Assembly (NCBI RefSeq): GCF_001907195.1
Contig: NZ_LVWA01000010.1
Span: 371,085-435,084, forward strand
From: Pontibacter flavimaris
Lineage (GTDB): Bacteria > Bacteroidota > Bacteroidia > Cytophagales > Hymenobacteraceae
Reading direction: 5' to 3'
DNA length: 64,000 nt
Position 1 is the first letter of the stretch. Every line of letters begins with the position of its first letter. The notes under the pieces are model-generated. The model did no database searches. It saw only the letters and a list, made by a program, of their open reading frames with translations, and was not told the origin of the DNA. Shown piece by piece: positions 22,919 to 31,877 of this stretch. The translations under genes and the position numbers were made by a program.

Positions 22919-25252
22919 ATGCCGAAGGAGCAAGAGAAAGTACAAGAACCTAAAACATCCTCATCCATAGCCCATAAGGTGATCAGCTTTGCCTGGAAAG
23001 CATTTTTCCTGGGGATTGCTGTGGTGGTGGGGTACCTGCTGAGCGTGGAGCACAACGTGCTGTACCTGTTCGGCGCCACGCCAAGCCTCGACAGGCTGGA
23101 GAACCCCAGGTCCGACCAGGCCTCCGAGCTGTACACGTCCGACGGCAAGCTGATCGGGAAATATTTCCGGGAGAACCGCAGCCCCGTAACCTACAGGGAG
23201 CTCTCGCCGCAACTGGTGCAGGCGCTGCTGGCCACCGAGGATATCCGTTTTCACGAACATGCCGGCATCGACCCGGAGGCGATCGTATCGGCGGTGTACG
23301 GCACCTTTCAGGGCGAGGCCCGCGGCGCCAGTACCATTACCCAGCAGCTGGCCAAGAACCTCTACAAAACCCGCACCGACGACTCCAAGGGCGTGCTGGG
23401 CCACATCCCCGGCCTCAGTATCGTGATCTCCAAAACAAAGGAGTGGCTCACGGCCATCAAACTGGAGCAGCGCTACACCAAGGAGGAGATCCTGACGATG
23501 TACCTGAACACGGTGGACTTTGGCTCCAACTCCTTCGGGATTAAGGTAGCGGCCAAGACTTTCTTTAACAACACACCCGAGAAGCTGAAGATGGAGGAGG
23601 CCGCCATGCTGGTGGGCCTGCTCAAAGCCCCGACCTACTACAGCCCCCGCTTTAACCCCGAGAACGCCACCCGCCGCCGCAACGTGGTGCTGGGCCAGAT
23701 GGTAAAGTATGGTTACCTGGATAAAACCGCGGCCGACTCGCTGAGCCAGGTGCCGCTGGTGCTGGACTACAACGTGGAGAACCATTACGACGGCCCCGCC
23801 ACTTACTTCAGGGGAGCCGTGGCCGATTACCTGCAGGAGTGGTGCAAGGACAACGGCTACGATCTGTACCGCGACGGCCTGAAAGTATACACCACCATCG
23901 ACTCCAGGATGCAAGCCCACGCCGAGGCTGCCATGGAGGAGCAGATGCGCAAGCTGCAGCGCCGCTTCGACAACCACTGGAAAGGCAAAAACCCGTGGGT
24001 GGATGAGAAGAACCGCGAGATACCGGGCTTTATCGAGGCAACCATCAAGCGCACCGCCTACTACAAGCGCCTGCAAAAAAAGTATGGCGATGACATGCAG
24101 GCGATAAACAAGGAATTGAACCGCCCGCGCGAGATGAAGGTGTTCACCTGGGACAACGACTCGTTGGAGAAGACCGTGACCATGAGCCCGCTGGACTCGC
24201 TGGCCTACTACAAGCACTTCCTGCACGGCGGCATGATGACCATGGACCCTTTCTCAGGCCATATCAAGGCTTGGGTTGGCGGCATCAACTTTAAGTATTT
24301 TAAGTATGACCACGTGAAACAGGCGCGCCGCCAGCCGGGCTCTACCTTTAAGCCGTTCGTGTACGTGGCCGCGATAGACAACGGCTACTCGCCCTGCGAC
24401 AAGATCGTGGACCAGCGCATCACCATCAACTACGTGGAGAAGGGCGAAAAGAAAAGCTGGTCACCAAACAACGCCGACTGGGAGTATACGGGTGCTCCGA
24501 TGACATTGCGCCGGGGCATGGGCAAATCGGTGAACTCGGTAACGGCCCAACTGACTGAGAAGATAGGATGGGAAACGGTGGTGAAGTATGCCCAAAAGCT
24601 GGGCATCAGCAGTCCGCTGCAGGCAGTGCCTTCCATAGGCCTTGGCCCGAGCGATGTTTCTATCTTTGAAATGGTGGGCGCCTACAGTACTTTCCCGAAT
24701 TATGGCTTCCACACCGAGCCGATGTTCATCACCCGCATTGAGGACCAGAACGGAAACCTGCTGCACCAGTTCACGCCCAAGCAGAAGAAGGTGCTGAGCG
24801 AGGAGACGGCCTTCCTGATGATGCACATGCTCAAGGGCGGCATGGAGGAGCCCGGCGGCACCTCGCAGGCGCTGTGGGAGTATAATCTGTGGAAAGGCAA
24901 CGAGATAGGGGGTAAAACCGGTACCAGCTCCAACCACTCCGACGGCTGGTTCATGGGCGTGACCAAAGACCTGGTGACGGGCGTGTGGGTGGGTGGCGAG
25001 GACCGCAGCATCCACTTCCGTACCTCGCAGCTGGGCGAGGGCTCTAAGACGGCGCTGCCGGTGTTCGGGCGCTACATGGAGCGTATTTACCAGGACAAGG
25101 ACCTGGGCTACACCATGGGCCGCTTCCCCAAGCCTACCGTCAAGATCAGCAAGAAGTATAACTGCACCACCGTGCTGCCGAAACAAACCATGCCAGACTC
25201 CACCCAGATGGACTCCATCCTGGAACTGCTGAACGTTGGGGATATCCTGTAG
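22919..25252 (+). CDS. Class A penicillin-binding protein 1A (transglycosylase/transpeptidase)
   Basis: This bifunctional enzyme polymerises and cross-links peptidoglycan at the outer face of the inner membrane. About 777 residues follow the ATG at 22919. One N-terminal membrane anchor (ISFAWKAFFLGIAVVVGYLL) is present. The GT51 transglycosylase domain has the catalytic-Glu motif LLATEDIRFHEHAGID and the GASTITQQLAKNLY motif. The transpeptidase domain has all three penicilloyl-serine motifs: SxxK in PGSTFKPFVY, SxN in GKSVNSV and KTG in GGKTGTSSNH. A charged insertion between the domains (KKYGDDMQAINKELNRPREM) is seen. It is monocistronic, with a convergent terminator at its end. Confidence 0.96.
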   Translation: MPKEQEKVQEPKTSSSIAHKVISFAWKAFFLGIAVVVGYLLSVEHNVLYLFGATPSLDRLENPRSDQASELYTSDGKLIGKYFRENRSPVTYRELSPQLVQALLATEDIRFHEHAGIDPEAIVSAVYGTFQGEARGASTITQQLAKNLYKTRTDDSKGVLGHIPGLSIVISKTKEWLTAIKLEQRYTKEEILTMYLNTVDFGSNSFGIKVAAKTFFNNTPEKLKMEEAAMLVGLLKAPTYYSPRFNPENATRRRNVVLGQMVKYGYLDKTAADSLSQVPLVLDYNVENHYDGPATYFRGAVADYLQEWCKDNGYDLYRDGLKVYTTIDSRMQAHAEAAMEEQMRKLQRRFDNHWKGKNPWVDEKNREIPGFIEATIKRTAYYKRLQKKYGDDMQAINKELNRPREMKVFTWDNDSLEKTVTMSPLDSLAYYKHFLHGGMMTMDPFSGHIKAWVGGINFKYFKYDHVKQARRQPGSTFKPFVYVAAIDNGYSPCDKIVDQRITINYVEKGEKKSWSPNNADWEYTGAPMTLRRGMGKSVNSVTAQLTEKIGWETVVKYAQKLGISSPLQAVPSIGLGPSDVSIFEMVGAYSTFPNYGFHTEPMFITRIEDQNGNLLHQFTPKQKKVLSEETAFLMMHMLKGGMEEPGGTSQALWEYNLWKGNEIGGKTGTSSNHSDGWFMGVTKDLVTGVWVGGEDRSIHFRTSQLGEGSKTALPVFGRYMERIYQDKDLGYTMGRFPKPTVKISKKYNCTTVLPKQTMPDSTQMDSILELLNVGDIL

Positions 25253-25310
25253 AAGTATAAACTGCGGCTGTTGCCGGCAGCAATGGCGCTAACAGCACCT
25301 GCTCAAGCAT

Positions 25311-25355
25311 AAAAGAAGAAGGGCCGGCTATACTTTAGCCGGCCCTTCTTCTTTT
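25311..25355. terminator. Bidirectional terminator between PBP1A and the epimerase gene
   Basis: A perfect 20-bp stem (25311-25330 with 25336-25355) has an A-rich 5' end and T-rich 3' end, so it can act for both convergent genes. The loop with the stem apex reads TATACTTTA, the abundant word. Confidence 0.95.
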
Positions 25356-25370
25356 ATACTTGGGTTTTCT

Positions 25371-26288
25371 CTACTCCTCATTCTTTTCGTAAAACGACTC
25401 CAGGGCATCCTCCAGGTAGTTGTACTCGAACGTGAAGCCCGTCTGCAGCACCTTGTTGGCGCTTACGCGCTGGCTGGCCAGCACCACCTCACTCATCTCG
25501 CCCATCATCAGGTTTATGGCAAAGGCGGGCACCTTGGGCAGCACCAGGGGCTTATTCATGGCCTCGGCCAACTCTTGGGTGAATTCCTTGTTCGTGACCG
25601 GGTGCGGGGCCACGGCATTGTACACCCCCTCCAGCTGCGTGTCCTCGATGGCGCGGATGAACAGGCGGCACAGGTCATCGATATGAATCCAGGACATGTA
25701 CTGCCTGCCGGTACCCAGCGGGGCGCCGGCCATCATTTTTACCGGCCTGGCTATCTGCGGCAGGGCACCGCCCTTCGGGCTCAGCACGATGCCCAGCCGC
25801 AGGATAACGGTGCGCAGGCCCAGGTCGCGCATTTGCCAGGCAGCTGCCTCCCAGGCTTTGCATACCTCCGCCAGAAAGTCATCGCCGTAGGTGCTCTCCT
25901 CCGACATCAGTTGGTCGCCGGCATCGCCGTAGATGCCGATGGCAGAGGCGGAGATAAACCCTTTTACGTGGTGCTCCGGGCGGCCAAGGCACTTGTGCAG
26001 CAGGTTTGTGCTGTCCACGCGGCTCTTCAGGATTTCCTTTTTGCGCTCATCCGTCCACTTTTCAGCGGCTATGCTGGCGCCTGCCAGGTTCACGATGTAA
26101 TCGGCGTAGGTGAGGGCGCTCTCATCGATGTAGCCATTCTTTACATCCCACTTAAAGGTTTTGTAACTGGATACCTTATCGGGCTTGCGGCTGAGGTGCG
26201 CCACTTCGTAGCCCTGGTCTATCAGCAGTTCCGATAAACGCATCCCTACTAACCCCGAGCCTCCTGTTATGAGTATTTTTCCTGGCAT
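25371..26288 (-). CDS. TIGR01777-family epimerase (SDR superfamily)
   Basis: The 305-residue protein has an extended-SDR NAD(P)-binding Rossmann fold with the N-terminal ITGGSGLVGMRLSELL (GxxGxxG) motif. The family-typical VNLAGASIAAEKWTDERKKE follows. An ISASAIGIYGDAGD segment carries the Y-x-x-x-like active site region of TIGR01777 proteins. The C-terminal helical domain region (VLPKVPAFAINLMMGEMSEV) matches the DUF1731-type end of this family. The substrate is not established for the family. It is monocistronic and convergent with PBP1A. Confidence 0.92.
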   Translation of the reverse strand: MPGKILITGGSGLVGMRLSELLIDQGYEVAHLSRKPDKVSSYKTFKWDVKNGYIDESALTYADYIVNLAGASIAAEKWTDERKKEILKSRVDSTNLLHKCLGRPEHHVKGFISASAIGIYGDAGDQLMSEESTYGDDFLAEVCKAWEAAAWQMRDLGLRTVILRLGIVLSPKGGALPQIARPVKMMAGAPLGTGRQYMSWIHIDDLCRLFIRAIEDTQLEGVYNAVAPHPVTNKEFTQELAEAMNKPLVLPKVPAFAINLMMGEMSEVVLASQRVSANKVLQTGFTFEYNYLEDALESFYEKNEE

Positions 26289-26409
26289 AAGCTTGTGTAT
26301 GTTTGCACAGTAAGTTCACCTATACGCAACTTAGGTATATTTAAGTTTTCTTATATTTTTTAGGAGTGCAGGGGCCCACCCCGGAAGATATGCCAGTATG
26401 GGGTATGGG

Positions 26410-27075
26410 TTAGCGCTTGGTGCGGATGTGGCCCAGGAACTCCGTGCGGTAAGCCTCCTGCTCAAACAAGCCGGAGTACTCCGCCGTGATGGTGCTGCTG
26501 CTCACGTCGTTCACGCCGCGGCTCATCACGCACAGGTGGTCGGCCTCTATCAGCACCGCCACGTTCTCTGTCTGCAGCGCCTGCTTCAGCTCGCTGGCTA
26601 TCTGCATGGTCATGCGCTCCTGCACCTGCGGGCGGCGGGCGTAGTACTGCACAATGCGGTTCAGCTTGGAGAGCCCGATCACGTGCTCGTTGGGGATATA
26701 AGCCACGTGCGCCTTGCCAATGATGGGCACAAAGTGGTGCTCGCAGGAGGAGTAAACGGTAATGTCGCGCTCCACCAGCATTTTGTTATACTTGTACTTG
26801 TTCTCGAAGCGGCGCGCATGCGGCTTGTTGTCGGGGTGCAGGCCGCTGAAGATCTCCTTCACGTACATCTTGGCCACGCGGTGCGGTGTGCCCTTCAGGC
26901 TGTCGTCCTTCAGGTCCAGGCCCAGGGTGTGCATGATCTCGCGGAAGTGCCCCTCGATGATGGTAATCTTCTCGTCGTCGGAAAGTGCAAAGGCGTCGTC
27001 GCGCATGGGCGTCTCCAGAGAGCTCATCACGTGGTCGTCCATCGCCTCCTCGTTCTCCAGGTCGTGGTTATCCAT
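26410..27075 (-). CDS. folE: GTP cyclohydrolase I
   Basis: It converts GTP to 7,8-dihydroneopterin triphosphate, the first step of folate and of queuosine/tetrahydropterin synthesis. The family signature is present: SSCEHHFVPIIGKAHVAYIP with zinc ligand Cys/His, followed by IGLSKLNRIVQYYARRPQVQ. The C-terminal SSTITAEYSG..EQEAYRTEFL is normal. ATG 27075 (MDNHDLENEEAMDDHV) overlaps queD by 8 bases. An ATG at 27105 would overlap by 38 bases, so the shorter form is preferred. It is translationally coupled to the upstream queD gene, and its product is the substrate of the QueD/PTPS enzyme. Confidence 0.95.
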   Translation of the reverse strand: MDNHDLENEEAMDDHVMSSLETPMRDDAFALSDDEKITIIEGHFREIMHTLGLDLKDDSLKGTPHRVAKMYVKEIFSGLHPDNKPHARRFENKYKYNKMLVERDITVYSSCEHHFVPIIGKAHVAYIPNEHVIGLSKLNRIVQYYARRPQVQERMTMQIASELKQALQTENVAVLIEADHLCVMSRGVNDVSSSTITAEYSGLFEQEAYRTEFLGHIRTKR

Positions 27076-27475
27076 TATATTCCACAAAGTTTCGTTCAGT
27101 TTCATACAGTTGTACTGCTAAGTCGTAATCGGGGCTGATCTTGTCGCGCAGTTTTTTCCAGATCACCACCGCTATGTTCTCGGCGGTGGGGTTCAGCTCC
27201 CGGAACTCTGCGGTGTCCAGGTTCAGGTTCCGGTGGTCGAACTTGCTTACCACCTCCTCCTTCACCAGGTCGCTCAGCTTCTTCATGTCGTACACGTACC
27301 CAGTCTCGGGGTCTACCGTGCCCGTCAGTTTTACGACCAGCTCATAGTTGTGCCCATGGTAGTGGGGGTTGTTGCACAGCCCGAAAACCGCGCTGTTCTG
27401 CTCGTCCGTCCAGGCGGGGTTGTGTAGTCGGTGCGCAGCGTTGAAGTGCTCCTTCCGGCAAACGGTTACTCTCAT
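27068..27475 (-). CDS. queD: 6-carboxy-5,6,7,8-tetrahydropterin synthase / 6-pyruvoyl tetrahydropterin synthase family
   Basis: This enzyme acts on 7,8-dihydroneopterin triphosphate. QueD forms 6-carboxytetrahydropterin for queuosine, while PTPS forms 6-pyruvoyl-tetrahydropterin. The 135-residue protein shows the zinc-binding histidines in FNAAHRLHNP and NNPHYHGHNYELVV, a catalytic Cys in FGLCNNPHYHGH, and the Asp/His pair in KFDHRNLN. The C-terminal YETERNFVEY is typical. Sequence alone does not separate the QueD and PTPS activities. The overlap with folE supports a shared route from GTP. Confidence 0.92.
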   Translation of the reverse strand: MRVTVCRKEHFNAAHRLHNPAWTDEQNSAVFGLCNNPHYHGHNYELVVKLTGTVDPETGYVYDMKKLSDLVKEEVVSKFDHRNLNLDTAEFRELNPTAENIAVVIWKKLRDKISPDYDLAVQLYETERNFVEYNG

Positions 27476-27552
27476 AGTGCTTTAAACAGCTTTTGGTCGG
27501 TAAAGTTTGGCCCTACCCCCGATTACCTCCGACTGCGCGTGCCATAAGTTTG

Positions 27553-27582
27553 CAAAGTTAGCGTAGCTTGCCCGAATCCCAA
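27553..27582 (-). promoter_or_regulatory. Bacteroidota-type promoter of queD-folE
   Basis: On the minus strand, TTG (27582-27580) and an exact TAACTTTG (27560-27553) are separated by 19 bases. The leader to queD is about 70 bases and G-rich. I could not match it to a known pterin or preQ1 riboswitch. Confidence 0.65.
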
Positions 27583-27689
27583 ACCAAAAGGTTCTAAATT
27601 AATTCGTTTCGCCTTCGCCCATTCTGCCGGCTATTCTTTAACTTCGTGTATCAATCAAACCTATCGGAGTACAAAAAAACAGGAGCCGT

Positions 27690-28391
27690 ATGAGAGGATT
27701 TATACTTGCTATTTTCGTGTTGGTGGCCGGCGTTTGCCAGGCGCAGGCGGTGCAGGTAAAAGAGGTGGAGCAGGAGGTGCTGGGCGTGAAAAGGCATGGG
27801 CAGCAGCTCTTGGTGCAGCTGGACCCCAAAACCGTGGAGCGCTCCTGGAAGGAATACCTGGGCGAGGAGGCCGGCCGGGCGAAGGTTTCCAAGGGCGTGA
27901 TAACAGTGGACGCAGCGAAGCTGGAGGAAATCGCGAAGGAGCCCGTGCGCCTGTACTCGATGGTGAGCAGCGATGCCACGGGCAGCAAGGTGTGGTGGAC
28001 GCTGGACCTGGGGACTGGTTACCTCAGCAAAGCCGCCACACCCAAGGAATATGCCGCCGCAGAGAAGTTTATGCGGGCCTTTGCCCAAAAGCTGTACCGC
28101 GATGATGTGTTCCGGCAGATAAACGCCGCAGAGGACGTGCTGAAGGCCACCAAAGCCGAGCAGGACCGCGTGGTGAAAGAGGCCAACAGCCTGCAGCTAA
28201 GTATAGAGCGCAACAAGCAGCGCCGCAAAGAGCTGGAGGCCGAGCTGGTGCGCAATGCCGAAGACCTGAAGCAACTGGAGCAGGACGTGCAGGTGAACCA
28301 ACAGAAGCAGGAGCTGAGCCGCCAGCGCGTACAGGACATGGAGAAAGCCGTGGATGCGGTCCGGGCCAAGCTGCTGCAGGTAAACAAGTAG
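27690..28391 (+). CDS. Exported coiled-coil protein
   Basis: The 233-residue protein starts with a signal peptide (MRGFILAIFVLVAGVCQAQA). The first 120 residues form a mixed domain (YSMVSSDATGSKVWWTLDLG). The rest is a long heptad-rich helix with charged repeats (KATKAEQDRVVKEANSLQLS, QQKQELSRQRVQDMEKAVDA), almost certainly a coiled coil. The layout suggests a periplasmic scaffold or adaptor. No specific family is recognised. It is divergent from queD-folE. A TAACTTCG box about 50 bases upstream is one mismatch from the -7 consensus. Confidence 0.78.
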   Translation: MRGFILAIFVLVAGVCQAQAVQVKEVEQEVLGVKRHGQQLLVQLDPKTVERSWKEYLGEEAGRAKVSKGVITVDAAKLEEIAKEPVRLYSMVSSDATGSKVWWTLDLGTGYLSKAATPKEYAAAEKFMRAFAQKLYRDDVFRQINAAEDVLKATKAEQDRVVKEANSLQLSIERNKQRRKELEAELVRNAEDLKQLEQDVQVNQQKQELSRQRVQDMEKAVDAVRAKLLQVNK

Positions 28392-28418
28392 CAACCGGTT
28401 TTATACTTTTGATTTTAT

Positions 28419-28500
28419 AACACCCACCTCTAACTATGTTGAGGAGGGGAATTCCTGCAACTGTAATGATTCCCCTCTTGGGAGGGGTTAGGGGTGGGTT
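28419..28500. repeat. C/G-rich palindromic repeat (second copy)
   Basis: Imperfect arms AACACCCACCTCTAAC at the left and GTTAGGGGTGGGTT at the right enclose GAGGGGAATTCC and ATTCCCCTC. The right half is nearly identical to 22171-22199. It lies just after the coiled-coil gene. Confidence 0.7.
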
Positions 28501-28544
28501 CACACCTTCACCAAAGTAGTAAATTGCAATCGGGATTTTATACT

Positions 28545-28575
28545 TGAGGAGACGCCATGATTGCGTCTCTTTTTT
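28545..28575 (+). terminator. Rho-independent terminator
   Basis: GAGACGC (28549-28555) pairs with GCGTCTC (28563-28569) and is followed by a T6 run. It is oriented for plus-strand transcription coming from the coiled-coil gene. Confidence 0.8.
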
Positions 28576-28670
28576 ATGGGCTATGGTTCGTGAAGCAGAA
28601 GTATAAAGTATAGCTCATACTTCCCAGCCTGCTCTAATTACGGACCTCAGGAGACGCAAGTATAGCCCGG

Positions 28671-29252
28671 CTACAGCTTCATCCAGCGCTGGATCTCCTT
28701 CTCGGCGAACTTCTCGTCGCGCCAGCCTACAAACTTGGTGTTGGAGGCTTTGTTGTAGTTTGAGAACCAGATCTGAAGTATGGCCTTGGCGCCCGGATAG
28801 TTCTGGCTGAAGCTCTTGTAATTCGTGGCGTCGATGCGGCGCTCGCTGGGCCGCGATGGCACGGCCACCACCACATGGCGCAGCTCCCCGTAATTCTCCA
28901 GCTGGATCAGCCCTACCGGGATCACCTCCATCTCCGTGCCCGGCTCGCGCCGCTCCGCCAGCACCAGTACCTCCAGCCCTCTGCCATTCTTGTCTATCTC
29001 CGTGGAAGGTATAAAGCCAAGGTTGCCCGGGTAGGGGAGGAAGTTCACCTCTCGCTCGTGGCCCGCATTCAGGTCCGGCACAAACTCTTTCTTCTCTTTA
29101 TCATACACCAGCCTGCGGGTGTTCCCGGCCGGCGTCTCCACCACCGCCTGCAGCTGCTTGTTTGCCGAGTAGGTGGGCAGCCCGGCGTAGTCGGTTTTGC
29201 AGGAGGCAAAAAACAGCAGCAAGGGTAGCAAGTATAAAGTATGGCGTTTCAT
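28671..29252 (-). CDS. Lipoprotein with degenerate family I inorganic pyrophosphatase domain
   Basis: The 193-residue protein starts at ATG 29252 (MKRHTLYLLPLLLFFASC), a lipoprotein signal with an FASC lipobox. An ATG at 29282 would add ten residues before the signal. The mature part aligns with soluble inorganic pyrophosphatase: VVETPAGNTRR, DKEKKEFVPD, PYPGNLGFIPSTEID, RGLEVLVLAERREPG, PVGLIQLENYGE and VVVAVPS. The normally invariant aspartates of the D-x-D-P-x-D-V-L-V metal site are replaced (here DKNGRGLEVLV), and the YGFIP tyrosine is Leu. It is probably exported and non-catalytic or altered in activity. Confidence 0.8.
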   Translation of the reverse strand: MKRHTLYLLPLLLFFASCKTDYAGLPTYSANKQLQAVVETPAGNTRRLVYDKEKKEFVPDLNAGHEREVNFLPYPGNLGFIPSTEIDKNGRGLEVLVLAERREPGTEMEVIPVGLIQLENYGELRHVVVAVPSRPSERRIDATNYKSFSQNYPGAKAILQIWFSNYNKASNTKFVGWRDEKFAEKEIQRWMKL

Positions 29253-29279
29253 GGTGCGGAAGTGCTTAGGGTTACACTG

Positions 29280-29287
29280 CAAATATA
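29280..29287 (-). promoter_or_regulatory. Bacteroidota -7 element
   Basis: Minus-strand TATATTTG matches TAnnTTTG exactly, 27 bases upstream of the lipoprotein ATG at 29252. It supports that start over 29282. Confidence 0.5.
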
Positions 29288-29340
29288 AGCAGCACTGGCG
29301 GCAGGGTAAAGTATAACCGGCAGCGCAGGGTAAAGTATAG

Positions 29341-29376
29341 GCACAAAAAAAGGAGCCGAGGTTGTCGGCTCCTTTT
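29341..29376 (-). terminator. Terminator of rplS
   Basis: AAAAGGAGCCGA (29348-29359) pairs with TCGGCTCCTTTT (29365-29376). On the minus strand the stem is followed by a run of seven T. It lies about 40 bases beyond the rplS stop. Confidence 0.93.
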
Positions 29377-29413
29377 CACAAAAACTATGGAAAACTTATG
29401 AAAACAGGTATTC

Positions 29414-29767
29414 TTATCTTCTTTCCTTGATACGAGCCGCCTTGCCCTGAAGTCCTCTCAGGTAGTACAGTCTTGCTCTTCTTACTTTACCTCTTCTTAC
29501 CAGCTCGATCTTCTCGATGGATGGAGAAAGAAGCGGGAAGATACGCTCTAAGCCAATTTGGTTAGATACTTTTCTTACAGTGAACGTTTCTCCGTTTGTG
29601 TTCACGTTCTTACGCTGAATCACAACACCCTGGAACTGCTGGATACGCTCTTTGTTACCCTCACGGATTTTCACGTGAATGTTTATAGTATCACCCGCCT
29701 GGAAAGTTGGGAAAGAGGCGCGCTTGTCAGTAGATTCCTGCTCAATGAATTTAATTAGTTCGCTCAT
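29414..29767 (-). CDS. rplS: 50S ribosomal protein L19
   Basis: L19 sits at the interface of the ribosomal subunits. The 117 residues show the typical core [30 protein letters not shown] and the signature [20 protein letters not shown], followed by [17 protein letters not shown]. It is last in the conserved rpsP-rimM-trmD-rplS block but has its own -7 element and is separated from trmD by 148 bases, so it can be transcribed separately. Confidence 0.98.
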   Translation of the reverse strand: MSELIKFIEQESTDKRASFPTFQAGDTINIHVKIREGNKERIQQFQGVVIQRKNVNTNGETFTVRKVSNQIGLERIFPLLSPSIEKIELVRRGKVRRARLYYLRGLQGKAARIKERR

Positions 29768-29811
29768 GATGGCTATGTTCTCTTAAAGTATCTTCTTCAA
29801 ATTTCGGACTG

Positions 29812-29819
29812 CAAAGATA
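29812..29819 (-). promoter_or_regulatory. Bacteroidota -7 element for rplS
   Basis: Minus-strand TATCTTTG is an exact match, in the 148-base gap between trmD and rplS. No correct -33 TTG is present. Confidence 0.55.
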
Positions 29820-29915
29820 TGTAAATATTTATTACATAAGAACATTTGCAGAAAAAAAATATAGTTTCTGGCGGCCACCTCAGCAAAATTTTGCCTATGA
29901 CCCTGTTTGGTTCTG

Positions 29916-30593
29916 TTACTCGCTTAACAGATCGGGGCGGCGCTGCCTGGTGCGCTCCACGGCCTGCTCAAAGCGCCACTGCTCAATCTTCGGCGTATCG
30001 CCCGACATCAGGATGTCCGGCACTTTCAGGCCTTTGTACTCGGCAGGGCGGGTATACACCGGCGGGGCTAGCAAACCGTCCTGGAACGAGTCTGTCAGCG
30101 CCGAGGTCTCGTCGTTCAGCACGCCCGGGATGATGCGGATAATGGCGTCTGCCAGCACCGCTGCGCCCAGCTCACCACCCGACAGGACATAGTCCCCGAT
30201 GCTGATCTCGTGCGTCACGAAATGCTGCCGTACGCGCTCATCCACGCCTTTGTAGTGGCCGCAAAGTATGATCACGTTCTCCAATAGCGAAAACTGATTC
30301 ACGATGCCCTGGTTAAGCGTCTGCCCGTCCGGCGTCATGTAGATGATGGCATCATACTTGCGGTCGGCCTGCAGCTCCGAAATGCACTTATCAATCGGCT
30401 CAATCATCATCACCATCCCTGCACCGCCGCCAAAGGCATAGTCATCAATCTGGCCATGCTTGTTTACGGCATACTGGCGCAGGTCGTGGATGTGGATCTC
30501 CACCAGGCCTTTTTGCTGCGCCCGCTTCAGAATAGAATGGCTGAAGGGACTTTCCAGCAGGTCAGGCTGGCACGTGATGATATCGAAGCGCAT
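29916..30593 (-). CDS. trmD: tRNA (guanine37-N1)-methyltransferase
   Basis: TrmD methylates G37 next to the anticodon using SAM through a trefoil-knot SPOUT fold. The 225 residues include the N-terminal [20 protein letters not shown] and the SAM-binding knot [14 protein letters not shown] and [28 protein letters not shown] marks the other substrate-binding loop. It overlaps the rimM stop by one base, giving translational coupling. Confidence 0.97.
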   Translation of the reverse strand: MRFDIITCQPDLLESPFSHSILKRAQQKGLVEIHIHDLRQYAVNKHGQIDDYAFGGGAGMVMMIEPIDKCISELQADRKYDAIIYMTPDGQTLNQGIVNQFSLLENVIILCGHYKGVDERVRQHFVTHEISIGDYVLSGGELGAAVLADAIIRIIPGVLNDETSALTDSFQDGLLAPPVYTRPAEYKGLKVPDILMSGDTPKIEQWRFEQAVERTRQRRPDLLSE

Positions 30594-31180
30594 TACTTTT
30601 TCTCCTCCTCGGTGTCGGCCTCGTCCAAATCGTCGGCTTCGTCGGGGCCGGATGGCTGCGTGTATACTTCCAGCAGACCCTCCGGCAGGCTTACGTGCAG
30701 CTGCTTGGCTTCGTGGTCAGCGCGCAGGAAGATCTCGTCCATCACCGGCACCAGCATCTCCTGGCCCAGGTAATCCATCACCATCAGCTGCTGCTGTGGC
30801 AGGTCGTAGAACTCCTTCACCGTACCCAACGCGCCGTGCTGCTGGTCCACCACCTGGTAGCCGATCACGTCGTGGAAGTAAAACTGGCCTTCCTCCAACT
30901 CCGGCAGCTCGTCGAGCGGCAGATAGATAGAGGTGTTGCGCAGCGCCTCGGCCTGTTCGATGGTTCCAATGTCCTCGAACTTAATGATGAAACGGCCTTT
31001 CTGCACCGGCTCCAAGGTCGTTATAAAAAAAGGAATCAGTCTTCCCTTTTGCTCCAGGAAAACTGATTCCAGATCTTCATAATCTTCGGGGTAGTCTACG
31101 TCAAAAAACGCGACGACCTGCCCCTTGGTGCCATGGGTCTTGACGATATAGCCTAACAGGAAGCATTCATCAACATGCAT
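30593..31180 (-). CDS. rimM: 16S rRNA processing protein RimM
   Basis: RimM assists maturation of the 30S head, binding S19. The 195-residue protein has the N-terminal beta-barrel domain ([20 protein letters not shown]) and a C-terminal PRC-barrel ([40 protein letters not shown]). About 20 extra acidic residues close the protein ([17 protein letters not shown]). It lies between rpsP (11 bases) and trmD in the standard order. Confidence 0.95.
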   Translation of the reverse strand: MHVDECFLLGYIVKTHGTKGQVVAFFDVDYPEDYEDLESVFLEQKGRLIPFFITTLEPVQKGRFIIKFEDIGTIEQAEALRNTSIYLPLDELPELEEGQFYFHDVIGYQVVDQQHGALGTVKEFYDLPQQQLMVMDYLGQEMLVPVMDEIFLRADHEAKQLHVSLPEGLLEVYTQPSGPDEADDLDEADTEEEKK

Positions 31181-31191
31181 GGCACACCGAC

Positions 31192-31743
31192 TTATGCTTG
31201 CTCTTCAGTAGACTCGCCTTCGCCGCCTTCTGCAGGGGCCTCAGTAGCCTCTTCTGCAGGAGCAGGAGCGTTCGCAGCAGCTTTCTCAGCCTCACGCTGA
31301 CGGATAGCCTCTGCACGGGCCTCTTTCACTTTGCGCTCAGCCTCCAGAGCGGCGGCACGCTTGGCTTCTTTCTCAGAGCCCGCCTTCTGGCGTTTCTCCT
31401 CGATCTTAGACTCTTTCGCTTCTTTCCACTCGTTGAAACGAGCATCAGCAGTTTCCTGAGTGATGGCACCTTTCGCCACACCTATCTGCAGGTGTTTCTT
31501 GAACAGGATACCTCTGTAAGAAAGCATTGCCTTCACGGTGTCAGTTGGCTGCGCACCGTTCATTACCCACTGAAACGCCTTGTCTTCGTTGAAGTCGATA
31601 AAGGCTGGCACAGTGTTGGGGTTGTAAGTACCCAGTTTCTCGATAAACTTACCATCACGTGGTGAACGAGCGTCAGCTACTACGATATCGTAGATAGCGG
31701 CTTTCTTGCGGCCTCTGCGGGCCAGTCTGATTTTTACTGCCAT
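31192..31743 (-). CDS. rpsP: 30S ribosomal protein S16 with long C-terminal extension
   Basis: S16 is a 30S assembly protein. The first 85 residues form the normal S16 ([39 protein letters not shown] motif written here as [17 protein letters not shown]). The remaining ~98 residues are a helical, highly charged Ala/Glu/Lys tail ending in an acidic stretch ([20 protein letters not shown]). Extended S16 proteins are common in Bacteroidota. It is the first gene of the rpsP-rimM-trmD operon. The leader contains a GGCGGA/TCCGCC hairpin (31764-31780). Confidence 0.97.
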   Translation of the reverse strand: MAVKIRLARRGRKKAAIYDIVVADARSPRDGKFIEKLGTYNPNTVPAFIDFNEDKAFQWVMNGAQPTDTVKAMLSYRGILFKKHLQIGVAKGAITQETADARFNEWKEAKESKIEEKRQKAGSEKEAKRAAALEAERKVKEARAEAIRQREAEKAAANAPAPAEEATEAPAEGGEGESTEEQA

Positions 31744-31794
31744 TGTTTATATAAAATTACGTCGGCGGAACCCGTCCGCCAGTTTTTAGAACCG

Positions 31795-31802
31795 CAAAAT
31801 TA
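31795..31802 (-). promoter_or_regulatory. Bacteroidota -7 element for the rpsP operon
   Basis: Minus-strand TAATTTTG is an exact TAnnTTTG match, 51 bases upstream of the rpsP ATG, just before the leader hairpin at 31764-31780. Confidence 0.55.
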
Positions 31803-31877
31803 GGGAAATAATTTCTGATTATCTATAGCGTATGTTGATTAATTAATCTGCTGTGCCTCAGTTACAAGTATAAAGTA

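Noticed and set aside
22961..24226. 421-codon open frame antisense to the PBP1A gene
   Set aside because: It is a compositional shadow: a long run of His/Gln/Val-rich residues typical of reverse reading of GC-rich coding sequence.
27476..27552. Possible pterin/preQ1 riboswitch upstream of queD-folE
   Set aside because: The leader is G-rich with only a short GTCGG/CCGAC pairing, which does not match the known preQ1 or THF riboswitch patterns I can recall.
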